Assembly (NCBI GenBank): GCA_014706295.1
Contig: JACSVZ010000001.1
Coordinates: 44,364,383-44,428,382 of the forward strand
Direction: 5' to 3'
DNA: 64,000 bases
Source of the DNA: Lycocorax pyrrhopterus obiensis
Taxonomy: Eukaryota > Chordata > Aves > Passeriformes > Paradisaeidae
Position numbers and translations under genes: made by a program. Positions 1 through 11,965 of this stretch are shown here, in pieces; position 1 is the first letter of the stretch; every line of letters begins with the position of its first letter. The notes beneath the pieces are model-generated. The model was given only the letters and a program-made list of their open reading frames with translations, did no database searches and was not told the origin of the DNA.

Positions 1-2307
1 TAAATTCTTAGAGATGGCCTACTGTAGGGCTGAATTTTCTCCTTTTCCAAGCAGGTGCTTGGAATTTTCTTTGTTTATTTGTTTGCAGCTTTTTTATTTA
101 GTTTTGAGAAAGCTATTAAGCAGATGGGTTTTGCATTTTGGCCACATAAGACTTAATTCAAATGGATTATAGTCAAAACTGTTTAGTACACTGCACCTGC
201 CATACAATAATATTATCACTTTTGTCTAGATTATAATGCGCAATAATAAGTAGCATCACATTTTGGACAGAGACATGGATATGGAACAAAAATTCTTCCT
301 GATATCTGGAGTGTTATTTACAACTACTGTAAGATTGATCCTTTCAATTCCTTTATGTTCTTTTCCTAGGTTCCATCTAGTTAAATAGCAGTGGCACAGA
401 TGGGGATGGAGAAGAGAGAGATATACATCACTGAATCTGAGTGCATATCACTTATATCTGGGTGGTCTTACACCTTGCACTGAAAGATACTGGTCAACAC
501 TGTCAGACTGTTAATAGAGCCCAAATCATGAAGTGTTGTGGCTAGACATAAATAAACCAGTCACCATGATGATTAGACTTGCTCAATTCTGACTTCCTAA
601 ATTTTGTTCCAAGAACTGAATTTTTGTGGAGCATTTATCAGATCTTGGCTGGTTCCTGGTATATTTGTTATTACTCCGGGAAAACCTGTCTGGTCCAGTG
701 GTGAGGATTTCTTCATTGCATACAAATGCAATCCAGATGTCCTTGAAGTTGCTCTGTAGTTTATTTTTTCTGCATAAACAGCCACTGTAGTTGTCATACC
801 AGTGGTTGTATGAATGACAGAGGAGACGACATAAAACAACATGTTTTTTAATATGGCGTATTGTATGTAGTAAAAGAAAAAGCTCCTGTGGGTGATGAAC
901 ACAAATATAATTCTTTCAAAAGAAAGTGAAAGATGAAGTGCTTTCTTTGGAGTAAAAGTCCAGAATTTATATAGTAAATAGGATGCAAGTGGCCCAGACT
1001 GGATAATTTCACCATTTCCCCAGAACACCACATTACCTGTATTAAAGCACCTGAAACATCTTTATCACTTAAGTACAAAAGCAGTAGTAATGGCAGTAGT
1101 TGCAGTATCAGTAGTAGTTTTTACATTTCCACCAACAGTCTAGCTCCACCTGCTGAAATGTTTTACTTGACTGAGATCTTGGCGTTAAATTTTGGAGAGT
1201 TTTCCTTAATGCTTTGAGGCAGTTTTTATTCTTGATTCAAGGCAACTCTATTACGGTGTCATACATTTAATGTAGAAGGCCACTGACTGGATTAAAATCC
1301 TTTTTGTTCTTCATGCTTTTCAAGGAGCCTGAATACCAAGCAAGAGCTGTAATGAAAATTCTTAGTACACTGCTTCAGTTCTTGTATATTTGTTCCATTA
1401 TTTTCATACATTTCTCTTACAGTCTTTAAAGAATATTTTAATCCAAAAGATAGAAATAATAAATGCAAAAAAATACAGTGCAGAATATTTTTATGTAATG
1501 ATATCTCTTTTAATTTGAAGGAGTAGAGAGTTTAGAAATAGCTTTTCTCCTTTTGCCGTAAACCAGCTATGCAGCAATAAAATCAAGGACAAACCAGTCT
1601 CTTTATACTATATTAATCACACAGTGTTTCAATATCAAATATGATAACTCATATACAAAAAAACCTAATGTATAAAATGCACTAGTCATTGACTGGAAAG
1701 AAAATAGTTCAGCAATATAGAAGGCAAAAATAGTTTAGCATAAGTTGAAAAAAGACATCATCAATATTGTTTGACAGCACACAAGGGCATAATTTATACC
1801 AAAATGCCATGAAGCCATTATTTAAAAATTTCCTCAGGTGAAGGTAGTGTCTGTGGAAGTGTTTGCTTCTCTTCACATTTAAGCTTGCAAGCAATACTTT
1901 GTGATATTTCTGTATGCTTTGTTGAAATTGTCTAATAAATCTTGACTTACTTAGCTGCTTCTGAAGCAGGTCATTCAAACAACGTGGTTAAGTAAGCACA
2001 ATGTCCTAAGAGTTATGTTGACTTTGTAAGCCTTGGACTCAATGTCGGATTAGCTAAAGCAGCCAATGCAGTCATGGCATTTTAGCTACTGAAATCCCTT
2101 CATCAAAATTAATTTAGCAGGTTTTTTTTTCATGGAAACTAATTAAATATCTTTAGCTGGGAAATTTATGAAAGCATTTCTATTTGATTTAAACATGTTT
2201 TTAGATGCTGATTATTTTTCAGAGAGTGCATTGATTAGTAATTCCAGCAGCTCTGTCTACTTGCAAAGACCTATGCAGACTTTTGCCACCAAAATTTGGA
2301 AAACCTG
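1..2307. other. Unique AT-rich non-coding DNA
   Basis: No repeat family, RNA gene or splice-bounded exon is recognised here. A 144-codon open frame on the minus strand (597-1031) has no recognisable domain and fits chance, although its C-terminal half is not low-complexity; it is listed among the findings. A short run of GTAGT-type trinucleotides lies near 1083-1120. Confidence 0.6.
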
Positions 2308-2583
2308 TAGTAACAGGACAAGGAGGTGAATGGCTTTTAAGTGAGAGAGTAGGTTTAGATTAGATATTAAGAAGAAATTATTTATAGTGAGGATGGTGAG
2401 ACACTGGAACTGGTTACCCAAAGAAGTTGTGGATGCCCCATTTCTGGAAATATTTAAGACAAGGTTTTATGCGGCTCTGAGAAACCTGGTCTGGTGGAAA
2501 GTGTCCTGCGTCTGGCAGGAGGGTTGGAACTAGGTGATCTTTAGGGTCCCTTCCAACCGAAGTCATTCTATGATTCTATGATT
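2308..2583 (+). repeat. CR1 LINE, 3' end with octamer tail
   Basis: This is the 3' untranslated region of an avian CR1 non-LTR retrotransposon, 5' truncated as is usual for CR1. It contains the typical order of segments: GTAACAGGACAAGG, a TTAGATTAGATATTAAG block, CACTGGAACTGGTTACCCA, GTGGATGCCCCATTTCTGGA, CCTGGTCTGGTGGAAAG and GGTCCCTTCCAACC. It ends in two tandem ATTCTATG octamers (about 2565-2580), the 3' terminal signature of CR1. No reverse transcriptase frame is included. It is moderately diverged and so old and inactive. This is the cleanest CR1 3' terminus in the window. Confidence 0.93.
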
Positions 2584-4119
2584 ATTATGTCAACTATAGT
2601 AGTTTTTATAATGATTTTTTTTAAATACAGCCTTGTTTGTATATTTTATTTAATACAAATTGAAGGTCAAAACGAACTGAATGTTTTTCATGGGTGAAAA
2701 AAAAAATATAATCTATTAAATATTCACAAAATCTGTCTCATTCTTTCTTTTTGCATCAGGAAGGAACACAGTTACATTTAATTTGGGAATAATCTATGTA
2801 GCTATAGAAAAAATCTTTTTGTTTGTGATGGGAGAAGAGAGAATACAGGAAAATATTATTAAGTTTTCTAAACTTCCTCTTAGAGCGTAATCTCTTGAAA
2901 TCTGTGTTTTTTATGTAGGTGTCACTCCCTAGTCCAACCACTTCAATTCCCAAGGATTCTTCAACTCTTTTTTTTTTCATTTGTAAAGATTAAAGGCTTC
3001 CCATCAGAGGACAAAGACAATATTATGCGGAAGGTGACCATTTAAACAGTCCCAACAGCAAACCATTAACATTAAATATATCAAGTGACTAGTCACAGAC
3101 TAGACATTATTTTCTCAAATGAGTTCTTCAATAACTGCAAATAGATTTCAAATTCGAAGAACTATTTTATGCCCTTGAACATTAACCTTTCCAACCGCAA
3201 TCGTCTCACACATTTGAAGACATAATTTACATTTTTAAGGCAATATGCAAAAAAGAAAAAGCTAAATTAATTTAATAAGTGTTGTTTCAACTTTTTGTTT
3301 CAGCTGAAATCTCTGGTGACTTAAATGAAGATGATTTCTAGATCTAAATCGTTAGTGCCACAGTAGCCAGGAATAAAGAAAAGATTTATTTTCACACAAG
3401 TTATATTTTTTATTTTTACTAAGGCAAGTTAAACGTCATCTACCTGCTATTGCCTGCTACTTAGAGAGAAAATTGCCTCATGATCAATGAATTGAAGTTG
3501 GTAACAGGCAATTTTTCTTAAGGTCTGAATTGAAGTCAAGAATATATTTCAAGAAATTTCTTTTCAGTTCTTGTATTAGGAATCAAAAAGCTGAAGTGTT
3601 GGGGATTTTTTTTCTATATAGGACTGTTTCCGTTTTTTGTGATTTTGGCTAGAAATGCCCCTTTAGGGCTGAAAAAAAAAAAAAAAGAACAACATCTGTT
3701 AAAACTTGTATGATCAGGAAAAATTCTGCTTTCATAGAGAAAGCCAGGACACTCCAATTGCAACGAGGCAGAGCAGCTTCCCCATGAGGCACCAGGGGCA
3801 GCCTGCACCTGACAGGGGTCTGGCAGTGTAGGGGCAGCACACAGAGACCCCACCTCCACACCTGGGGGGTGGAGGCACCTTCTGGGCACCTCCTCACTGG
3901 TGGGTGTGTTGGCAGAAGGATCAGAAGCAGCAGGAGGCACACAAAGCTCAAGCAGCCATGTCTTCCACAGGAGGAAACTCACAAGGCTGGGCAAGAGGGT
4001 GTATGTTTGTGAGGGTGGGGTGTGTGCATGTCAGAACTTTTTGGATTTATTTATTTCACTCTCAGCATTTTCTTTATGGATGAACAGCAAACATTCCTTA
4101 CATATAAAGCAAACTCTTA
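2584..4119. other. Non-coding DNA with a GC-rich patch
   Basis: Mostly AT-rich unique sequence with a run of about 14 A residues near 3672-3685. From about 3735 to 4015 base composition changes abruptly to GC-rich, with CCCCACCTCCACACC-like and GGGTGGGGTGTG-like runs. Overlapping open frames on the minus strand here (3614-3994, 126 codons) have no recognisable domain and arise from the composition. The patch could be an unrecognised LTR or other element, but I cannot name it. Confidence 0.5.
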
Positions 4120-4348
4120 GTATTGCCAGCCAAGGGAGGTGATTGTCCCACTCTTCACTCACTGGTGCAGCCTCACCTTGATTCCAGTGCTCAGTTTTGG
4201 GTGCCACAATATAAGAAGGACATTAAGCTCTTTGAGACCATTCAAAGGTCTGCGAAAATGGTGAGGGGTCTAGAGAAAAACCCATATGAGGAATGGCTGA
4301 GGTCACTTGCCTTGTTCAGCCTGGAGAAGAGGAGACTGAAAGGGTGAC
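4120..4348 (+). repeat. CR1 LINE fragment, 3' end missing
   Basis: The segment matches the CR1 region covering the end of ORF2 and the start of the 3' UTR: CCAAGGGAGGTGATTG, TGGGTGCCACAATATAAGAA, AAAATGGTGAGGGGTCTAGA and a block for [11 protein letters not shown]. The in-frame remnant reads as the familiar tail in which pairs of residues around [16 protein letters not shown] are retained. The fragment stops at the GGGTGACTTA junction and the remaining 3' UTR and octamer tail are absent, so it was broken after insertion or is an internal piece. Confidence 0.85.
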
Positions 4349-7084
4349 TTATTATGCAATAGTGGTGAAAACTCGAGTGCCTACGAAGAGGGACCTTGTC
4401 TGTCGATTGTTGCTGGGTTTGATATCCCCTATAGGTCATTTGATTTCCTGATGGCACTACTGCTGATCCAAACATCTTTGTAGAGTCTGGGGTCTTCTCT
4501 TCTGATTTGCTTTCGCAGCATCCAGGCACTGTTTTTATTTTGTACAGAATATCCCATAGCTGAAGTTTAACTTATGCATCTTTACCTACTGTTTACATTT
4601 TCATAGATAAAAACCACGGCTAAAATACAATCCATGCGGCCCAAGTCTCATTTACTTTAGTCACTAGTGCTAAGTTCTGGCACATTTTCTCTTTTATGTA
4701 CAAAACCATGGTTTTACCACACAATTATATGGAAAACAAATTAGCCATAAACACCTGATCAGGAATAAAAGAAATGTTGTAGCAGTTAAACTAAGAAAAA
4801 CAAAGCAGCAGTCATGTCAAAAAAAGTTAACGCAGATTCCACAAAACCAATTTCAGCCCTGAGGTGTTGCAAAACCAGTGCAAAGTCTATGGTCTGTTAC
4901 TGGCCACAGTGATGTGGTACACTGGAACTCATTTGTTTTGTGCAGTTTAAACAAAATCAGGGCTCAAATGGTGATTTTAGACATCCTTCATAGATATCAC
5001 TCTTGAGTCCTGCAACAACTGAGTTTCATAAAGAAGCATATTCGCCCACACAACACATAGCTGAAGTAATGTCTGTGTTCTAGCATTTTAAGTGACCCAC
5101 TGGTGCTTACTTTCACTTCTGGGTATTTTCGTCTCTAGGTACTCATCCCAGTTTATCTGTCAGATCAGACTATTTTACCACTGAACATTTTGCAGCTAAT
5201 AAATGATTTTTCTCAGAAACAAAAGACAATATTATATTTTTCCCCTAAAATTTCAGCACTCTGGAGAGCTCTGCAATGTATAAAAAAAGTTCATAATAGA
5301 TATTGCATACTAAATGTATGCCTGTAACACAGAGATTATTTGGAAGTAATCATTTATGTAATATAGAACAGCATGATTGCAATGCGACAGGGACATTTAT
5401 TGCCACATATTACAATTAATGAGCCTTGCTTTAAGAGATTTCTCAATTGTTCCCAGATTGTTTGGTTAATAAGGGAGGCACTGTGCAGTGTGTTGTGGAT
5501 AATGTCATCAGATTCTCAACACCTAAAAAGTGATATTTCATGTCAGCCTTTACTGTTATATTTTTGAAAAAGGGGTATATTCGCACGTATTTGGCAATAT
5601 CATTATTTTAAAGAAAGGAATAATCCATTAGGGTATGTTTGTACAGCAAACATCATGAGGAGATGACATCTTTGGGTATTTAAAGAGCTCAAGATGAACA
5701 ATGATGCTATCAATCAGAATCTGATTTTTATTTAAGGTATTCCTTATCTTTAAATTATATTGACTTTTTCAATATTGCATGCAAATAATTTTGGATTTTT
5801 TTTGTAAAGGAAGCTAAATGCCTCATAATTCTGTAGTCTTATGAACCACAGTTTTACACATTGCTAATAAATACCACCTAAATAAAGCATAATAGAATGT
5901 TAGGCGTAATAGAAATTATTGGTCTTATAGAGAGAAAAAATTGTATAGTTCATAACATTTAATATTTAAATCTGAATCTTGATTTAGTTCCTTTAGATTT
6001 CTGGGAAAAAAAAAAAATCCGTAGAAAGAGGAACAGAAGTATCTGAAAACAAAATCCCGACATTACAAAGATTACAAAGCATTCTAAACACTCTTACCAA
6101 AATTTATAAGGTTGTGGCTTCTTATTTTTCTGCTACAAAGAATAGTCTTTGTTAGTATTAATCTAAATATGCTAAAAGTAATTCTATTATATAATATTAA
6201 AAAATAGCTATCTTCCCAAGCCTTTATTATTGTCTTTTAATTATGAAATTAAAACTTCTTTGTCAGCTAGCACAAACATATGATTTTAATTTATAAAATG
6301 AATATAAGTTGTGTTTTATTCCTTTATAACTGTTACTACGAGATAAAATTATGGATTAAAACTTGTGTGCATTGCACTTCCTGATCTTCAGTTTTATACA
6401 TTATCCACAAATATGCTTCATTCCACTTAAAATGTTATACCATTTTCATTTTTTTCTCTCTGAGGAAATGAAGCAATTTGGACTTTTATAAGCACTAATA
6501 AAAACATTTTATTGCTGAATGATTTTGGCAATCCTATTTGATGTTTACAAGCGGTTTTAAAGAAAGAGTGGTTAGGAGTTGGTCGATGTTATCACTTTTC
6601 ATAAGCAGCTGGAATGCATTCTATTTCTTGTTTAAAGTATTTGACATACACATAGGAAAACATGCCTGGAGCAGCTATGGAAGTTTTCTTTGCTGTAGAC
6701 CTTTAGAAAGGCTCATCTTCAATGAGTAGACAGTTTAAACTTGGTCAAAATCAGAGCTATCCTGTAATGCGCTGCAAGTTTCAGAGGATGAGAAAAAAGA
6801 ACATAAACTAACCTTTGCTTTGAACTAGACCTGCATTTGCTTCTTTCGTCTATGTTCACTGACATAATTTATTTTGCTCTAAATTTCAGCACATCAAATG
6901 CTGAAATTAATAGGTGGAGATTTAATTGTGTCCATTTTTGCATTGACAGCAAGAATAATTTTTGCATATCCTATTAGCTTAATGAAATTAGTGAGATTCA
7001 CACACCCTAGACTGTGATTACATATGATTGATGATACAACTGCAAATACAGCTACTAACATTTGGGTGTCTAGAGTTTAATGAC
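4349..7084. other. Unique AT-rich non-coding DNA
   Basis: No gene or interspersed repeat recognised. The segment from about 6840 to 7020 is rich in TAAT and ATTA cores and contains a perfect 10-bp hairpin at 6882-6908 (listed separately). It could be a conserved non-coding element, which only cross-species alignment could show. Confidence 0.6.
6882..6908. repeat. Perfect short inverted repeat (hairpin)
   Basis: The arms AATTTCAGCA (6882-6891) and TGCTGAAATT (6899-6908) are exact reverse complements around a 7-base loop. The stem stops at an A-A mismatch on the outer side. No T-run follows in terminator fashion, and 10 bp is too short for a microRNA precursor. It may be a paired binding site for a homodimer or a chance palindrome. 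Confidence 0.8.
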
Positions 7085-7318
7085 GGTGATGGGAGGGCTC
7101 AGTGCTTATGGGTAAGAGCCGGGGGGAAGGGCAAGAAGGCAAATATCATGGTAGGAGTCTGTTACAGACCACCCAACCAAGAAGAAGATGCAAATGAAAT
7201 ATTCTATAAGCAACTGGGAGAAGTCTCACAATGGCTAGACTTTGTCCTTGAGCAGGACTTCGACTTACTGAAAGTACAATACAAAGAGGAAAGAGTCTAG
7301 GAGGTTGCTGGAGTGATT
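7085..7318 (+). repeat. CR1 LINE fragment, endonuclease part of ORF2
   Basis: The plus-strand frame encodes a decayed piece of the CR1 apurinic-type endonuclease domain. The motif V-G-V-C-Y-R-P-P-N-Q is intact (about 7157-7186) and is followed by E-E-D-A-N-E-I-F-Y-K-Q-L-G-E-V-S. The usual G-D-F of the catalytic motif reads Q-D-F, so an active-site neighbour is altered. Homology seems to continue past the stop at about 7300 to the GGTTGCTGGAGTG block near 7318. Fragments from this 5' half are uncommon because CR1 copies are usually 5' truncated; here both the reverse transcriptase and the 3' end are missing. Confidence 0.85.
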
Positions 7319-10300
7319 ATGATGCTTGGATGCTGTCTTGGACATAGAAACCATGTAATTATCAATATTTTTGTATTCTCAGAGAAGCAAATTTTAATTT
7401 TAATTTCTGCACAAGCATACGAAATTAACTTGTATACAAATAAATTTACAGAAATCTACTTTTTACATAAGTTACTACTTCTGAACTTAGTATAAACGTA
7501 TTAATGTAAAAGAATGTGAAAAATAAGTGATAAAATTACCTCCATGTTAGATTTGAAGTGGGTTTTGTCTATGTAAAAAGGCAAAAATCTAATATATGCC
7601 TCAAAGGAAAAAAACGCTCTTCCTCTACAACAAAGTAAATTATAAAGAAGCATCTGTCATTAATATTAAATTAAAAAGCTAAACAGGTTTGATTGTATGT
7701 ACTGTCCTTATTTCATAATGATATATTAAAAAAGATGTCTTCACACATGCACGTATAAAATATGTATGTATGTGCATAGTTTATAGGTGAAGACTTCTGA
7801 GTTGATAAATTATACAACTTTGAAAGAAGCAAAACACATCCTACATCAGTCTGGAGAATATAATTCACTCTGCAAATACAACAACAAGAAGCAAAAAGTA
7901 AAGTGAAGAACACAGCTCAGTCCGGAATAAGAAAGCAGTAATTGATTGCACTGTTGCCTGAGGCAGGTTGGTTTATTTTTGATAATAAACCAGTGCAGAT
8001 AATATTGCAGTGTCAAGGGTCATTTTCACAATGTAAAATTCCTTCTTCATCTGATATCACTGTCTTCACAAAAAGCCCTGATGTGAAATTAATTCCCATT
8101 TTGTCATCAGCACTTAATAATCCTTTAAATATATGAGGTAAATTTTGCCCCTATACAAAGGGCAAGAGCAGAGGTTATACAATACTTCATTATTGAGTCA
8201 CACAGAGATTTTAAGCACTCTGAAACAGTTCTACATGGCAGCACATAAGCAAGCATATCTCAAACATACAGAAGGTAGAACAAGATTTAAGTAACTGGTT
8301 TAATTAGACTAAAATTAATCTAAGGATAGCAACCCTTGAAAACACTTTATCACTGATGTATTTCTAAAGACATCCTTGTACATGTTCATCAATATGGTTC
8401 AGGTTGGTTTTTGTCAAATGCAAAAACCTCACTCCTCTATAAACAGTCCCAAGTTTGGTGCAGTTTGCAAACTGTGTCCCCTCTTTTTTCTGCACCGTAC
8501 TCCTTTGACTTTATAAATAGCCTAATGGGCATACAGTATAATGAATGGCAAATCTCTAATATCAGTTGTTTTGAAACTATCTGCTGTGTGTTGAGTCAAA
8601 AGACAAAAGACTGATGCCTAAAACTGATATCTCATGGCATTTTCCTCGAACATTGACGTATTGTAATAGTGTTGATATGACACTTTGCTTTTCAGTTTAG
8701 CACTACGTTTTTCTTAAACATATTTGTGTTTGAGAAACAAAAAATAATTAGGAAGGTAAAGTTAATTTAAAAAATAGCTGTCTGTGCAATAAAAAGAAGC
8801 TTTAATGCAATCTGCACCATTATTCCTTTGTCATATGGAGCATAAGTGGATATTGATTTACAGAAAATCTTCTCTGATTTGTTTTGGTTCCAGATTCCTT
8901 TTTCTAACATTCTCTGTTTGTGCTATTGGTTTGATTGAGATTATCAGGGGTAAAGAATCAGTAAATCCTATCGTGAAGAGGCAGGGCTGCTTCTAAACAT
9001 AGTGTTTAACTCTGAAACATGATTATTAAGCATCAACCCCAATGCTAATACTACTAGATAATTGTTATTAAGGTAGATACAGTAAAACCTGTGGCAATTG
9101 GTAGCTCTAATTATAATTTAGACTCTACAGAAATAAACGTCTCCAAGATCAGTCTCTTCTATCTGACTCTGCCATTAAAATTATTTTTTATAAAACCATT
9201 TCTTAGCAGACAAAAATTATTATGTCTTAATACTAATCGTCTCTTGAAATTTCCGATGGTAACTACAAGAAGCACGAGAAAATTCGTGGAAAGAGATAGA
9301 GGTAAAAATATCCTTTACTTATCATAACCCCTTAAGATGACAAATGGACAGATTTCAGCATAAATGAATCATAAACTAGCTATTTCAATGGCTATGTTCA
9401 TCCCTCAGAAACAAATGCCTTCATATGGGAAGCTAATACTCTTTTACAGACATTCACAATGGTTAAATAATTTTGAACTCTAAATCTGTAGCCATAAGTG
9501 TATAAAGGTTTTTGTGAATTGTAGTTTAGCCTCAGTGATTTTGCCCACATTTTATATTACAAAGAAGAACTTGATAGTATATTTTAGTTGTTTTGGTTTT
9601 TTTTTTTCTGAGGGGGTAATTTTTTATTTTTGGTTTGTTTGTTTGTTTGTTTGGGGGTTTTGTTTGTTGTTTTTTTGTGTTTTTTTAAAAAATACTAGTT
9701 ACATTAGCATACTGGAGAAGCTGTTGGTACCTGTACAAAATGTCAGCATCAGCTCTGAAAAGTGTGAAGCATCTGGCCTCTTTCTATCCCTCCTTGCATG
9801 CAATACACATATTTTCAGGGTGCAACACAGAAAAAAAAAATTGAAATGCTAATGTGTAGTTCTTTTCAGTTCTACTACGATAAATATTTATGCAACAAAT
9901 TATACAAAAGTGCAGGTGTAACCTACTGCCATGGATACTGGGGAAAGTGAAAAGTTCCTTTGGAAACATTTTTATTTTAACTGCATAGCACTAAATTACC
10001 ACACAAAATACAGAAGAGTAGAGAATTCATGCGTATGTTAAAATACAATCCATTAAAAATATAATGAGAGTCTATATTTGCCTTTATATGTAACCAATGA
10101 ATATTTAAGGAATGTACTACATTTGTAAGTTGGATTTAAACTTAATTATCACTATAGCTAGGATGCAAGGAACTTTTAAATATGTTGCATTGGTCTTCTT
10201 TGCAAGATTTTTTTTATATAATTGCATTTTCCTTTGACTATTTGAAAGAAATTTACAGCATTGAGTGACATTTTATATGTATGTATGATTTTTACTGTTA

Positions 10301-11803
10301 CTCATTCTGACGTCTTTGGTCACAGTCTACTTTTCCTTTTTAAAAGGGATGATTGCGACACATTTATATAAAAATACATAAACACTGTTGTGTTTACTTA
10401 ATATTTCCTTGGAATCCTTACTTACACATTTTTCCCCTTGTGACAAGAACCAAAATGTCTGAATTTAAGGCGGTGATTAAATAAGCAAATTATCTATGAA
10501 AGCAAAATTTCTGAACAGTAAAATTTGAAAAAGTTTCAATGATTAAATGGACATTCTTAGTCTGTGTATAGCTTGTGCTATAAACTGTTTTGTGTTTTTC
10601 TTTTGCTGAAGGGTGATTTTGGTCACCTACTTCAATCTAAAAAACAAGGCAGATTAGGTAGAAGTGATCTTCTTGTCCTTAAGCATGCAAACAAGTTATA
10701 CTCCTAATTCAAACCAGTAGTATAAGTACATATATACTCAAAAATCATAAATGTTCAGCTATCTTGGATAGAATAAATCAAAGTGAATCTCCCTTAATTA
10801 CTGAGGGAGAGAGATGAGAGCTAACCTTTAATGGGATTCATTTTACATAGTTTCAGATATTTTATTTCAGAAATTAGTCATGTAGTCTAAGACAGTCATC
10901 ACAACTCTCTCCACATTTAATGAAAATATATTGACTCTTCCAGTTAATTCATCCTTTCTGTCTCAAAGTTTTTTTAGATTGAACTGATTATTCCGTGCAA
11001 CTACGTTTCTTTCTTTTGACTACAAATAGAATGTAGAAGAACTAGAATAGACAAAAGACAAAATTAGGTAAGATTGATTACTCCCACATTCACTTGTTTT
11101 TTCTGGAAATTTCCATTTTCCTTCATCATCCACAGAAAAGTTGCTAAGCTCTACCACAAATCCATAGTATCAATAAAAATCTAGACATTTCTTTGGGGCT
11201 ATGTGGAAGAAAAGAGCCATCCATAAGATTTATTCTGTATTACAATATTTTCTTTCTTTTCTTTCATTCTTATCTACGTCTTCCTTTATTTTTTTTTTTA
11301 ATGAGATATGGGATGCAACCTACTTTGTGGTGGTGAAGCTACTATATCAGTATCTCTCCTGGACAGTTTTACAAACACAAAAGAATCAGGGATCTTAGCC
11401 CAGAAGCTTTAGGAGATATTTAGATGCAGAAGGTACTTGGCCTTCGCAAAGACTTGGAGATGATGTCCATTGCTCTATGAGATTGTTTGACATAGAAATA
11501 GAACCATGTACAAGAAAATGAAGTTCAAAACAGCTAGCACTTTGTCATCCAGGCTGAATCTCCAGTGCTACTTGCTTGTTCACAGGAAAACGTACATATC
11601 TCATGACCCTATTGCCCAGGGCTGAGCTATTCAGAAGCTGATGTTGTGTCTCTGAAATACAGCTACAGGTATTTTGCAATACACCACAACTTCATAGGAT
11701 GAGGTCAAGAACGTGTTATATGACATAGGTATGACATGAGGGTTTCTAACGTTGTTCAAAAGTGTAAAGTATCCTGAAATGATTCTAGAGGAGCAAAGTC
11801 ATG
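7319..11803. other. Unique AT-rich non-coding DNA
   Basis: No gene or interspersed repeat is recognised. A T-rich stretch with a (GTTT)n microsatellite is at about 9590-9690. Open frames here (up to 112 codons at 9514-9852) are low-complexity or uninformative. Poly(A) and poly(T) runs are scattered. Confidence 0.6.
9633..9652. repeat. (GTTT)n microsatellite
   Basis: Five GTTT units sit inside a longer T- and G-rich tract (about 9590-9690). A chance open frame of F, V, C and L residues runs through it and should not be taken as a membrane protein. Confidence 0.9.
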
Positions 11804-11965
11804 TTTCATAGAATCGTAAAATACACTGAGTTTGAAGGGACCCACTAGAATCATCAAAGTTCAACTTCTGGCCCAGCACAGAACAGCCGCAGGAATCGCA
11901 CCATGTGAGCATTGTCCAAACATTTCTTGAACTCTGGCTTGGTGCTGTGACCAACTGTGGCCAAG
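11804..11965 (-). repeat. CR1 LINE, 3' end
   Basis: Read on the plus strand, the element starts at its 3' terminus with TTTCATAGAATCGTAAAATA, then GAGTTTGAAGGGACCC, GTTCAACTTCTGGCCCAGCA, GCATTGTCCAAACATTTCTT and GGCTTGGTGCTGTGACCA. These are blocks of a common avian CR1 3' UTR in reverse orientation. The 5' limit is uncertain. It is moderately diverged, 5' truncated and non-coding. Confidence 0.9.

Noticed and set aside
6882..6908. MicroRNA precursor or rho-independent terminator
   Set aside because: The stem is only 10 bp with no extended pairing and no T-run, and bacterial terminators do not apply in this genome.
9514..9852. F/V/C/L-rich frame looking like a membrane protein
   Set aside because: The hydrophobic run is encoded by a (GTTT)n and poly(T) tract; no conserved residues.
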